A stretch of DNA of 64,000 bases from CAZUGO01 sp964619935. GTDB taxonomy: Bacteria; Planctomycetota; Phycisphaerae; UBA1845; CAIVHJ01. Under the pieces are notes generated by a model that worked only from the letters and a program-made list of their open reading frames with translations, searched no databases and had not been told where the DNA came from. A program made the position numbers and the translations under genes. Numbering within the stretch: position 1 is the stretch's first letter; each line of letters starts with the position of its first letter. The stretch lies in contig CAZUGO010000040.1 in the NCBI GenBank assembly GCA_964619935.1, positions 1 through 64,000 on the forward strand, written 5' to 3'. Of the stretch, positions 7,799 to 16,764 are shown in pieces.

Positions 7799-9844
7799 AT
7801 GGTTCCGACACCCATCCGGGTTCTGATGTGTTGCGGCATGGTCGGGCTGGCAGCGCTGCCGTCCTTCGCCGGCCGGCCACACCCGGCGACCGAGCCGGAA
7901 ATTCAGCGGCTGCTGACCACGGCCCGGACGGCCGCCGACTACCCTGGAGCGGATACTCTGGTGGTGCTCGATGAGGCCGACGTCGTGGTCGACAAGACCG
8001 GGTTGGCCAGCACCCGCAGTTGCCAGGTCGTCAAGATCCTGACGCCTGCCGCGGTCCGCGACCACGCGGTTTATCGCCACGAATTCGACCCCGCGACCAA
8101 CAACGTCATCATCGAGTCCATTCGCGTGCACCGTCGCGATGGGACGCTGCACACCGTCGACCTCGGCGACCTGGTCACCCAGCCGGCCCGCCAGAACATG
8201 ATCTACTGGGGAAATCGGCAGCATCTCGTGACCTTGCCGCGTCTTGCAATCGGAGACGCCGTCGAGATCCGCACCCAACGGACCGGCTACAACATCGCCT
8301 ACCTGTCCGATTCCCCCGCCCCCGAAGGAAACCGGCTGTCGGCGGCCGGCGAAGTACTGCGGCCGCCGATGGCGGGCCACTGGTATGAAGTCAGCGAATT
8401 CCAGGGCAGCGCCCCGATCTTGCAGAAGCGCTATTCGGTGCATCTGCCAGCGGACATGCCCATCCAATACGAAGTCTACAACGGTGCCCTGCGCTCGTCG
8501 CTGTGGTTCGACAGCGATCGCCATGTGTACACCTGGTCGGCGGAACACATCCCGGCGATCGTCAGCGAGCCGCACATGGTTGCGCGCAGCGATTGCGTGC
8601 CGAAGGTCGTGCTGACCACGGTGGCCGACTGGGAGACCAAGTCGCGATGGTTTTACGAGGCGAACCAGGGCCAGTTCGAACCCGACGAGCGGATCCGCAA
8701 GCAAGTCGCCGAATTGACCCGCGGACTCGACGACCGGGAAGCGCAGATGGCGGCCCTCAATGCCTGGGTGGCCGACAACTGCCGCTATGTCGGGACCAGC
8801 CGCGGGCAGCACGAAGGATTCACCTTGCACAAGAGCATCGAGACCTTCCGCGATCGCGGCGGCGTCTGTAAGGACAAGGCCGGAATGCTGGTGACCATGT
8901 TGCGGGTTCTGGGACTCGAGGCCTTCCCGGCCCTGACCATGGCGGGGTCACGAGTCGAACCGATTCCGGCGGACCAGTTCAATCACACCGTCGTTGCCGT
9001 GCGGAATGACGACGGCAGCTTTCGAGTGCTCGACCCCACCTGGGCCCCACTCAGCCGTGAACTGTGGTCCAGCCGGGAGGCCCTTCAGGGATTGGTCTAC
9101 GGCACCCCCGACGGCGAGACACTGACCCTGTCGCCATACGTCCCGCCGGAAGCCAACGAACTGGCCTGGCGCAGCGACGGCCGCCTCACCGACGATGGCA
9201 AACTCACGCTGGCCCTCGATCTGAGCCTGAAGGGCGATCCCTGCACCTCCCTCCGCCGGACGGTGGCCCGTCAAGCCGCGACCGGGCGGAACGCCATTTT
9301 TGAGGAGGCCCTGAACATCGCCCCGACCGCGCGCATCGACACCGTGTCCTACACCGATCCCTACGACTATGAACACGATTCGCGCGTGGAGCTGACCGCT
9401 GCAGCCGATCACTACGTGGTGGGTGGCGGCACGCTGCGGCTGTTCCGGATGCCGCTCATGTCCCATCCGCTGGCTTCGTTCCTGATGCCCGACATGCGCT
9501 ATACTCTGGATGCCGAGCACCGCCAGTACGCCTTGCGGCTGCGGGCGACCCGGCGGGTGCGCTACGAGGAGATCCTGACCCTGCCGCCGGGATGGGCGGT
9601 GCAGTCCTGCCCGCCGGACGTGGTCATGGACGGACCGGCGGCAGCCTTGTCCTTTGAGGCCAGCCCGGCCGACGGAACCTTCAGCTACCGGTTGGAACTC
9701 ACCCTGAAGAAGCACATCGTACCGCCCGAGGAGTATGCCGGCTGGCGCGCGACCCTCCAGGCCATGAACCAGATCGCCAACCAATGGGTGGTGTGCTCCG
9801 CGCCGCCCGCTGACGCACGATCGGCGGCCGGGGGCCGGCAATGA
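7799..9844 (+). CDS. secreted DUF3857-transglutaminase-like protein
   Basis: 681 aa. It starts with a hydrophobic signal-like segment ending 'AALPSFAG'. The N-terminal third is a DUF3857 domain ('VVKILTPAAVRDHAVYRHEF', 'RVHRRDGTLHTVDLGD'). A transglutaminase-like core follows, with the apparent triad Cys357 ('RGGVCKDKAGML'), His396 ('FNHTVVAV') and Asp412 ('VLDPTW'). The C-terminal third is beta-rich and unassigned. Such proteins are thought to act in the periplasm on peptide or protein substrates; no substrate can be named. GAGGGCG precedes the ATG. The stop overlaps the start of the next DUF3857 gene (ATGA), so the pair is coupled. Confidence 0.85.
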   Translation: MVPTPIRVLMCCGMVGLAALPSFAGRPHPATEPEIQRLLTTARTAADYPGADTLVVLDEADVVVDKTGLASTRSCQVVKILTPAAVRDHAVYRHEFDPATNNVIIESIRVHRRDGTLHTVDLGDLVTQPARQNMIYWGNRQHLVTLPRLAIGDAVEIRTQRTGYNIAYLSDSPAPEGNRLSAAGEVLRPPMAGHWYEVSEFQGSAPILQKRYSVHLPADMPIQYEVYNGALRSSLWFDSDRHVYTWSAEHIPAIVSEPHMVARSDCVPKVVLTTVADWETKSRWFYEANQGQFEPDERIRKQVAELTRGLDDREAQMAALNAWVADNCRYVGTSRGQHEGFTLHKSIETFRDRGGVCKDKAGMLVTMLRVLGLEAFPALTMAGSRVEPIPADQFNHTVVAVRNDDGSFRVLDPTWAPLSRELWSSREALQGLVYGTPDGETLTLSPYVPPEANELAWRSDGRLTDDGKLTLALDLSLKGDPCTSLRRTVARQAATGRNAIFEEALNIAPTARIDTVSYTDPYDYEHDSRVELTAAADHYVVGGGTLRLFRMPLMSHPLASFLMPDMRYTLDAEHRQYALRLRATRRVRYEEILTLPPGWAVQSCPPDVVMDGPAAALSFEASPADGTFSYRLELTLKKHIVPPEEYAGWRATLQAMNQIANQWVVCSAPPADARSAAGGRQ

Positions 9845-11751
9845 GCCGAAGGCGCCGGCGGATCTTGCTGCTCGTCCCGGTGCTGTGCGGGTCTCCCGTG
9901 GCGCTCGGGCAGGAGCCGCTGCGTATCGATCCTCCGCCTGGGGCCTCGGTGACCAACGCCCGTTTTGGTGAATTCGGTGCGGTCATTCTGGACTGGAATC
10001 AAGATTGGTCTCTGGAACCCGACGGCACGGTGATCTATCGCGACCATCGTCGGGTCAAACTGCTGGACCGCGGCCCGATTCGCCTGCTGGCAGATCCGCG
10101 AATCGATGTGTGTGTCGGCCAGGATGAACTGACCATCCACCAGGCGCGCACCCTCCTGGCGGACGGCACGGTGGTTGAGGTCCCGCCGTACGCCCGCAAT
10201 CGAGTGGCAGCAAACAACACCGCGGGCTGGCCGGCGCTGGCCTGCTGGCAACAGGAAGTCATCTCGTTCAGTGCGGTCCAGCCGGGTTCGGTCCTGGAAC
10301 TGGACTACGAGATCCAGACTCGCGATTCGGTGTTTCCGTGGCTCTCCGCGGACCTGCACCTTCAGGAGCCCTACCCGGTCCTGCAGCGGCGAGTCCGCGT
10401 GACCGTCCCCGAGGGGGTTCCCGTCAGGCATTTGCTGGATCGGGGCCCGGCGGCCCCCAGCCCGGTGACCCAAACCACCCAGTCGCAGCGGACCACCTAC
10501 GCCTGGGAGTTTGCGGATCTTGCCCCCACAACCACGGAGCCCCAGGCCCCTCCATGGTACGAACGTGACCTGCGACTGCGGTTCAGTACCTGCCCCGACG
10601 CGACCACCTGGACTTCCACGATCATTGACGCCGTGCGCCGGGCGTCGGAACCCACCCAGGCCATCCGAGAATGGGCCCGGTCGGTCGTTGCTGAGGAACT
10701 CGAGCCCGAGTGGTGCGCCCGGCGCCTGGCCGACGACCTCCGCGACACGTTCAACTGGATCAGCGCGCCGCAGGCCGTTCGCGGCTGGAGCTGTCGGCCG
10801 GCCGCCGAGGTGCTCGCCGGCGGTTATGGGTCGGCACTCGAAGCCGCTGCCTTGCTGACCAGCGGCCTGAAGGCACTCGGGCTGGAGGCTGACCTCCAGG
10901 TGGCCGTCGACCGCCAGCGCTGGGACGACGCCCTGCCGGTCGACCCCGCGTTTGATGGCGTGGTCCTCGGCGTGCAGTTGCCCGGGCAGGCGCTGCTGCT
11001 GCATCCGCAACAGGGCGTGTTGTCCAATCCCGGCCACTGGGGCCAACGCTGGTTATTGCAGGTAGTCGGCGGCAATCTTCAGCGCATCGAGCTGGCCGCC
11101 CGGGGGCAGCACGAACCCAGCGAGGTCACGGTCGCGGGCAGACTAACCGTCGACGACCCCGGGGTCGTGCGCGGCGAATTGCGAATTCGGCTGGCCGGCC
11201 GGATGTACGATCGCCGCGAATGGCACTCGGCCGCTGCCCAGCAGCAACTGCTCGCCGCATGGGTCGGACGCATTGTCACCGGCGGGCGGGTCGAATCGGC
11301 CTCGATCGGGCTGCTGTCAGACGCCGCCCTGGAAGCCACGGTGCAGATCGCCTCAGAAGCGCCCCTGCCGCGCTTCGCCAACGCCCGCCTGCTGCAACTG
11401 GGCGAGGGGCCACTGTTGCTCAAGGGGATCGAGTTGCCGTTGGAGCGGACCCGGCGGGCGGCCGATCTTCGGCTCGACGCGGTCAGCGAGAACGTCGACC
11501 TGGTCATTACGGTTCCGGCGGATTGGGCGGAAGCCTGCCACCAGACGGCTCCGCTCCGCAGCGGCGGTTCCTGGGGGGTGATTTCACAGACCGTGGATTG
11601 TCGCGGGCCGTCGCTGCAACTGCATCGCAGCATCGAGATCACGCAACGAACGCTGACGGCCGAGCAGTTCAACGAGCTTCGTCGCGGCTTGAACGACCTG
11701 CGGGCGCCGCGGTATACGAACCTGCTCCTGGGTGCAGGATCGCGGCCCTGA
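9841..11751 (+). CDS. secreted DUF3857-domain protein, partner of the preceding gene
   Basis: 636 aa. The signal peptide is clear ('RRILLLVPVLCGSPVALGQ'). A DUF3857-like domain follows ('VIYRDHRRVKLLDRGPIRLL', 'LLADGTVVEVPPYARNRV', 'SAVQPGSVLELDYEIQTRDS'). The middle aligns in order with the transglutaminase part of its neighbour, but I do not see a clear Cys-His-Asp set; the region around 'AEVLAGGYGSALEAAALLTSGLKALG' takes the place of the Cys helix without the Cys. It may be a catalytically dead paralogue working with the active neighbour. It overlaps the upstream gene by 4 bases. Confidence 0.75.
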   Translation: MSRRRRRILLLVPVLCGSPVALGQEPLRIDPPPGASVTNARFGEFGAVILDWNQDWSLEPDGTVIYRDHRRVKLLDRGPIRLLADPRIDVCVGQDELTIHQARTLLADGTVVEVPPYARNRVAANNTAGWPALACWQQEVISFSAVQPGSVLELDYEIQTRDSVFPWLSADLHLQEPYPVLQRRVRVTVPEGVPVRHLLDRGPAAPSPVTQTTQSQRTTYAWEFADLAPTTTEPQAPPWYERDLRLRFSTCPDATTWTSTIIDAVRRASEPTQAIREWARSVVAEELEPEWCARRLADDLRDTFNWISAPQAVRGWSCRPAAEVLAGGYGSALEAAALLTSGLKALGLEADLQVAVDRQRWDDALPVDPAFDGVVLGVQLPGQALLLHPQQGVLSNPGHWGQRWLLQVVGGNLQRIELAARGQHEPSEVTVAGRLTVDDPGVVRGELRIRLAGRMYDRREWHSAAAQQQLLAAWVGRIVTGGRVESASIGLLSDAALEATVQIASEAPLPRFANARLLQLGEGPLLLKGIELPLERTRRAADLRLDAVSENVDLVITVPADWAEACHQTAPLRSGGSWGVISQTVDCRGPSLQLHRSIEITQRTLTAEQFNELRRGLNDLRAPRYTNLLLGAGSRP

Positions 11752-11753
11752 TG

Positions 11754-11782
11754 TAGCCAAGGCACGCCGCTCCGCCTATAAT
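11754..11782 (+). promoter_or_regulatory. predicted sigma-70 promoter upstream of resB
   Basis: TATAAT at 11777-11782 is a perfect -10 box, with TAGCCA (4 of 6 matches to TTGACA) 17 bases upstream at 11754-11759. A 14-codon frame begins 8 bases downstream of the -10 box, so a leader peptide is possible before the ResB start at 11887. Confidence 0.5.
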
Positions 11783-11886
11783 CAGTCGCATGTTTGACGC
11801 TCGGCACGCGTACCGGCTGAGCCGCTTTCGTTGACTCCGCGCCCGCTGCTGTCCCCGGAGGTGCGTGATTCCCAGGACGGGCCATT

Positions 11887-14265
11887 ATGGATCGCTCCGC
11901 GACTTCACCGACATCCGGACCCCGATCGACCAATCCGTTCGCCAAGCTGGTCCAGCTCTTCAGCAGCGTCTGGACGGGTGTGACGTTACTGCTGCTCATC
12001 TTCCTGTATAGCTCGATCGGCAGCGCGCTGTACCTCGTGCGGCAGCATCCTGCGATCGAACTGACCGAAATGGAGTGGTTTGACTGGTGGCCGTTCCAGG
12101 TGCTGATCGCGTTGTTCTGCATCACTCTGGTGGTGGCCACCATCCGGCGGATCCCGTTGAGGGCGACCACTGCGGGGGTCTGGATGATCCACACCGGCAT
12201 TCTGACCCTTTGTGCCGGCAGTGTGTACTACTTTAGCACCAAGGTGGAGGGCGACACGCCCATTTTCCGCCGCCGGGTGGTCATTCACATCCCGGGCGCC
12301 AAAGAGCCGCTGCACTTGCTCGCCAGGCCCGGCAACCAGGTCAGTGCCTCGGTCATGGGCGGTGCCTACCAGTTCAGCATCGCCTCCATCCAGCCCGACT
12401 GGCCCATCCGTTCCGAGCCGGACGAGGGCAAGACCGCGTACAGCGTTTCGGTTATGGTTCAGACCCCCCGTGAGCGGTTCATTCGACAACTGCTGGCCGG
12501 CTTCCCGCAGTACACGGAGGACATCATTCCGGGGCAAGGTCGGGCGGTCAAGGCGACCGGCAAGAAGCTGGTGGACGAGTCTTTGGAATTGACCTTGTCT
12601 TACGAACCCCAGGAATACTTCTTCATCAAGGACACCGCCGCCGTCTACCTGCGCGCTCCCGGGGCCCCCGATTGGACCGAGCGCCCGATCCACGGCCTGC
12701 CGCACTTCAACGATCGGGTGGGCTCGCCGGACCAGATCATGCAGGATGTCGCCGGTCGAGCCGTTCCGCTGCGCGCCATCGATCTCCCGGTACCGCCGGA
12801 CCGTCCGGACGATCCCTATGCGGCGGTTGACCTGCGGGTGGTCGGTTACCTGCGCTACGCTTTTGAGGACGAGGAATGGACCGCGGACGGCGATGCCCTC
12901 AATCCGGTAGTGGGCTTGCGCCTGCGGCAGGGATCGCAATCGCTCGACTATCGGCTGGCGGCCTTCGATCCGCGCACCCAGACGGCCCAGGAGGGGCAGA
13001 TTGCCTTTCGCTGGGTTGAATCGGCTGCCCAACTTGATGAGTTGCTGGCCGACAGTGCCGCCTATCTCGATGTGGCGGTCCCGGATTCCGACGTGAAGTT
13101 CTCAGTCCCCATTGCCTTTGCGGAACAGAATCCGGACCCGGCATTTCAAGAGATCGAGGGCACCCCATTCGCCTATCGCGTGGACAAGGCCATCGACAAC
13201 CTGCGGATCGGTGAAGACCGGGTGGTCTCGGTGGCCATCGTTCAGATCCGTACCCCGGAGGGGACCTTCACGCGCTGGGTGGCCGACGACCCGTCGTCCA
13301 CCAAGGACCTGGGTGACGGCAGCAGCGCCGAGCACGAGTTCCGACAACCCGACTCTCGAATCCAGATGGCCTATCGGCCGTCGGTGTCGCGTCTGGCGTT
13401 GCTGACCGTGGTGGCCGGGCCGGATCCGCTCGGGGTCCACGTGTTGCTGCGACAAGGGGGCGTCCGGCGCTTCACCGCGAAAGTCGGGGACAGCATCCCT
13501 TTGACCGAACAGATCACGCTCGATGTAACCGCGCTCTATCCCAATGCCCGCAGGGTGGTCAAACCACGGGTGGTCCCGGTCAACCAGCGTGATCGCAATG
13601 CCGGAACCGCCTTCGCGTGGATCCAACTGGCGGTCCGCGAACCGGGCGCCGCCGAGCGGCGGTTGTGGCTGCCGTACAACGACTACGCCATGCCCAACGA
13701 ACAATACCTGTACGCCGGCCGCGTCAAGTATGATCCGCGGGTGCTCCACCTCGCCGATGGCCGCCCACTGGAGCTGATGTTCTCGCGCGAGCGGTATTCG
13801 CTGCCTTCAGCGGTGGTGCTCGACGACTTCACCCTGTTGACCCACCAGGGCGGGCTGGTCGGAACCAATCGCAACGTCCGTGATTACGTCAGCCACTTGC
13901 GGTTTGTCGATGATGCGGGCGGCTTGAGCGAAGTGGTCGACATGCGGCTGAACAACCCCGCCTCGCGGGCGGGCTTCTGGTTCTTCCAGTCGACGTGGGA
14001 TCCGCCCTCGGGGCGCTCCGCGGGGATGAACTACACGGGCGCCGGAGTCGGTAATCGCAACGGCGTCTACATCCAGTTGGCCGGCACGGTCATCGCCGTC
14101 CTGGGGATGCTGTACACGTTCTATTTCAAGCCGCTGATCATCCGCCGCCGGCGGCAGGCCGTCTATGCCGAGGTTCAGCAGCCCGTGGCGGTCCAGCCCC
14201 AGCGCACCGACGGACGGGCACCGGTGACCGCCGGTGACCGGGCGGCGTCGATTTCGGAGCATTAG
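11887..14265 (+). CDS. resB: ResB/Ccs1-like cytochrome c biogenesis protein
   Basis: 792 aa. In system II cytochrome c maturation, ResB (Ccs1) works with the haem transporter ResC (CcsA) outside the membrane. Seen: N-terminal transmembrane segment ('WTGVTLLLLIFLYSSIGSAL'), a second ('PFQVLIALFCITLVVATI') and a third ('TAGVWMIHTGILTLCAGSVY'). A very long extracytoplasmic region follows, then the ResB-like end 'FWFFQSTWDPP' and 'TGAGVGNRNGVYIQLAGTVI' with the last membrane segment. At about 790 aa it is longer than classic ResB but agrees with planctomycete versions as I remember them. No ccsA/resC is next to it here. Confidence 0.75.
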   Translation: MDRSATSPTSGPRSTNPFAKLVQLFSSVWTGVTLLLLIFLYSSIGSALYLVRQHPAIELTEMEWFDWWPFQVLIALFCITLVVATIRRIPLRATTAGVWMIHTGILTLCAGSVYYFSTKVEGDTPIFRRRVVIHIPGAKEPLHLLARPGNQVSASVMGGAYQFSIASIQPDWPIRSEPDEGKTAYSVSVMVQTPRERFIRQLLAGFPQYTEDIIPGQGRAVKATGKKLVDESLELTLSYEPQEYFFIKDTAAVYLRAPGAPDWTERPIHGLPHFNDRVGSPDQIMQDVAGRAVPLRAIDLPVPPDRPDDPYAAVDLRVVGYLRYAFEDEEWTADGDALNPVVGLRLRQGSQSLDYRLAAFDPRTQTAQEGQIAFRWVESAAQLDELLADSAAYLDVAVPDSDVKFSVPIAFAEQNPDPAFQEIEGTPFAYRVDKAIDNLRIGEDRVVSVAIVQIRTPEGTFTRWVADDPSSTKDLGDGSSAEHEFRQPDSRIQMAYRPSVSRLALLTVVAGPDPLGVHVLLRQGGVRRFTAKVGDSIPLTEQITLDVTALYPNARRVVKPRVVPVNQRDRNAGTAFAWIQLAVREPGAAERRLWLPYNDYAMPNEQYLYAGRVKYDPRVLHLADGRPLELMFSRERYSLPSAVVLDDFTLLTHQGGLVGTNRNVRDYVSHLRFVDDAGGLSEVVDMRLNNPASRAGFWFFQSTWDPPSGRSAGMNYTGAGVGNRNGVYIQLAGTVIAVLGMLYTFYFKPLIIRRRRQAVYAEVQQPVAVQPQRTDGRAPVTAGDRAASISEH

Positions 14266-14299
14266 ACCCCACAGACTCACCGACCCTTCGGGAGCGCCC

Positions 14300-15184
14300 G
14301 TGGCTGACCCTGGCACACCGCTGATCGGCTGGATTGGCACCGGGGTGATGGGTGCCGCCATGTGCGGCCATGTGCTGCGCGGCGGTCATCGCGTCGTGGT
14401 GCACACCCGTACCCGCAGCAAGGCCCAGGAGCTGCTGGACGCCGGGGCCCGCTGGGTTGACGATCCACAGGCGGTGGCCCGGGAGTGCGCCGTCATCATC
14501 ACGATGGTTGGTTTTCCTGAAGACGTCCAGGAGGTCTACTGGGGGCCCCGCGGCATTCTCAACGGCCTGTCAGAAGGGGCCATCGCCGTGGACATGACCA
14601 CCACCCGACCCAGCTTGGCCGGCGAATTGGCGAAGGCGGCTGCCGCCCGCGGAGCACGGGCGGTCGACGCACCGGTATCCGGCGGTGATGTCGGGGCTCG
14701 CGAGGCCAGCCTGTCGATCATGGTCGGCGGCGATCGCGATAGCGTCCAGGCGGTCATGCCGCTGCTGAGGCTGATGGGCAAGAAGATCGTCCACCAGGGG
14801 CCGCCGGGCTCCGGTCAGCACGCCAAAATGTGCAACCAGATGGTCATTGCCGGCACCATGATCGGGGTCTGCGAAAGCTTGCTCTATGCCGCCCGTGCGG
14901 GGCTCGATGCCCCCACCATGCTGCAGTCGATTTGCGGCGGTGCAGCCGCCTGCTGGTCGCTCGACCACCTGGCGCCACGGATACTCCAGCGTAATTTCGA
15001 CCCCGGCTTCTACGTCGATCATTTCATCAAGGACATGGATATTGCTGCCGAAGAGGCCCGGCGGATGAACCTCCAGCTCCCGGGCCTGGAGTTGGCACTC
15101 CGCCTGTACCGCAAGACCCAGGAACTCGGCCACGGCAGGTCCGGGACCCATGCCCTGATGCTGGCCCTGGAAGCGTTGGCCTGA
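14300..15184 (+). CDS. 3-hydroxyisobutyrate dehydrogenase-family oxidoreductase
   Basis: 294 aa, normal length. An NAD(P)-dependent beta-hydroxyacid dehydrogenase. Seen: Rossmann motif 'IGWIGTGVMGAAM' at the N-terminus, substrate-binding 'DAPVSGGDVGAREASL', and the catalytic Lys in 'GSGQHAKMCNQM'. The start was put at GTG 14300, with GGAG five bases upstream, because the dehydrogenase fold begins there; an upstream ATG would add 22 residues and overlap resB. Substrate (3-hydroxyisobutyrate, tartronate semialdehyde or another) is not determined. It follows resB by 34 bases and could share its transcript. Confidence 0.88.
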   Translation: MADPGTPLIGWIGTGVMGAAMCGHVLRGGHRVVVHTRTRSKAQELLDAGARWVDDPQAVARECAVIITMVGFPEDVQEVYWGPRGILNGLSEGAIAVDMTTTRPSLAGELAKAAAARGARAVDAPVSGGDVGAREASLSIMVGGDRDSVQAVMPLLRLMGKKIVHQGPPGSGQHAKMCNQMVIAGTMIGVCESLLYAARAGLDAPTMLQSICGGAAACWSLDHLAPRILQRNFDPGFYVDHFIKDMDIAAEEARRMNLQLPGLELALRLYRKTQELGHGRSGTHALMLALEALA

Positions 15185-15216
15185 GCGTAGCGATTTCGCC
15201 AGTCAAACCCGCGACC

Positions 15217-15264
15217 CAGTCGGAGCCGCGACCGCCAGGTCCCTCACGGTCGCGGCTCTGACTG
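15217..15264. terminator. bidirectional hairpin between convergent genes
   Basis: An 18-bp stem (15217-15234 with 15247-15264, one G-T/C-A mismatch, 12-nt loop) lies between the HIBADH-like gene and the HD gene and overlaps the last codons of the HD gene. No long T-run follows on either strand, so efficiency is uncertain. Confidence 0.6.
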
Positions 15265-15816
15265 GAGTTCCAGTGCTGCGGCGATGCCCTGGAGGGCGGT
15301 GATGCAGTGTTGGATGTGGTCGTCGACGGTCATTGCCAGAAGCGCCGCGCCGGCGGTGATATCCTCGCGCTTGACCGCCGCGGCAAACGACTTCTGTTTC
15401 ATCTTCTTCTTGACGCTGGATGGCTTCATGCCCGCCAGCCGCTCGGGGCGGACCAAGGCCACCGCGGTGATGAACCCAACCAGTTCGTCTACCGCGAACA
15501 AGGTCTTGCGCATGGGCGTGTCCCGAGGATATTCGTCCAGGTTCCACTCCGCGTGCGACAGGATGCAGCCCACAAGGTCTTCGTCCACGCCACGCTGCCG
15601 CAGAATCGCCGCGCCCGCGCGGGTGTGGTCCGGCGGCTCAGGCCAGCGCTCGTAGTCAAAATCGTGGAGCAGTCCAACCAGACCCCACTGCTCGACCGCA
15701 CCACCCAGTACGGCAGCGTAATGACGCATGGCGGCTTCCACGCCCAAGGCATGTTTGATCAGGGAGGGATTGATGGTGTATTCGTTGAGCAACGACCAAG
15801 CCTGGTCACGGGTCAT
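15244..15816 (-). CDS. HD-domain (HDIG-type) protein
   Basis: 190 aa. The HD superfamily comprises metal-dependent phosphohydrolases. Seen: 'NPSLIKHALGVEAAMRHYA' with the first His, then 'GLVGLLHDFDYERWPEPPDH' with the HD pair, and 'CILSHAEWNLDEYP'. The C-terminal part has a basic run ('SVKKKMKQKSFAAAVKRED'). Size and layout match the stand-alone HDIG proteins often annotated as hydrolases or phosphodiesterases; substrate unknown. No operon partner. Confidence 0.85.
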   Translation of the reverse strand: MTRDQAWSLLNEYTINPSLIKHALGVEAAMRHYAAVLGGAVEQWGLVGLLHDFDYERWPEPPDHTRAGAAILRQRGVDEDLVGCILSHAEWNLDEYPRDTPMRKTLFAVDELVGFITAVALVRPERLAGMKPSSVKKKMKQKSFAAAVKREDITAGAALLAMTVDDHIQHCITALQGIAAALELQSEPRP

Positions 15817-16701
15817 GGGTGGATTCCTCTTGCGAAGTCAGTGCATCCTAGCCAGAACCGTGACCGGAAGAAAGTCGAACGAACAGACCGCCGCCCACAC
15901 TCAGCCAGCCGGTGCCAAATCATTCACCAACGAATCTATCAGGCAACCGGTGGTAGGCGTTCAGCCAGCCCCATCTTCAATCCGCCGCCTGGCTGAGGGC
16001 TGATCCCTCCGTGACTTGACGAGGCCGCCACGGCGAGACGTGATCGGCGGACGGCTCGGCGCCCGGGTGCCCGACCCGCCATGCTGGAGACGACGCCCCC
16101 TCCGCAGCCCGACCCGTCCGCCAGTTCCCCAGCGGGCAGGGGGGATGACCGCCGCCAGGCGGGCAAGGGGGGCGCAACCGCCGGGATCGCAGGTCGCGGT
16201 AGCAGGGTGTTTGGTTCCAGGGCGTGCCGCGCCGGAAGCCGTTCCGTACCGCGCCAGCCCGCCAGCCGCACCGCGCCGGGAGCCAGCCCTTACCGCGCCA
16301 GCCCCGGAGCCCTACCGGAAAGGTCATCGCTTTCCCGTCACCAGGAGCCAGCGCTGGTCCCGGTGCAGTCGGACCACCAAAAACCAGCCGGCCAGTGGCG
16401 GCGGTATGGTCAACCTGGGAACGGTGGGCGGCCGGAAGGACACGGAAGCCCGCCCACCAGCCAAGTCGCCGGAACGACGGTTGACCTCCTGGCTGAGCGG
16501 AAGATTCGGCTCGCCGTCCTGCACCTCCCCGCCCATCGCCCACACCCTCGGGGCCGGGATCAGCAGCTGGGGTACCCTCAGCGTCCTGGATGGAAAGCAT
16601 AACCGGCGTGGCTGCGGCAGTCGATCGCCCTCAGACAGTCGGGCGGACGGCAGCAAGGGTCGAGTTGGGGCCAGGGCCTCTGGTGGTGGCGCCAAACAGA
16701 G
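15817..16701. other. noncoding region holding a 22-bp tandem repeat
   Basis: About 890 bases upstream of the HD gene. Several long open frames exist on both strands but all look like translations of GC-rich noncoding DNA: Arg/Pro/Gly-rich with no domain. A four-copy 22-bp tandem repeat lies at 16225-16312; because 22 is not a multiple of 3, it argues against any frame crossing it. Confidence 0.55.
16225..16312. repeat. four-copy 22-bp tandem repeat
   Basis: Four head-to-tail units start at 16225, 16247, 16269 and 16291. All carry CCGCGCC at the same offset, followed by a degenerate AGCC-rich half. The spacing is exactly 22 bp in all three intervals; copies differ at several positions. Confidence 0.7.
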
Positions 16702-16733
16702 ACCCCCCCGAGGCCTCGCGACCTCGGGGGGGT
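16702..16733 (-). terminator. hairpin downstream of the Cys-rich dockerin gene
   Basis: A perfect 12-bp stem (16702-16713 with 16722-16733; seven C opposite seven G) with an 8-nt loop, 30 bases past the stop of the minus-strand gene. The T-run after it is poor (GTTTGG). Confidence 0.65.
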
Positions 16734-16764
16734 TAGAAACTACTGAACACTCACTGTCGGGGCC

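Noticed and set aside
15977..16600. Long overlapping frames on both strands of the 15.8-16.7 kb gap
   Set aside because: Low-complexity Arg/Pro/Gly readings, crossed by a 22-bp tandem repeat that would break any repeated frame; no ribosome site.
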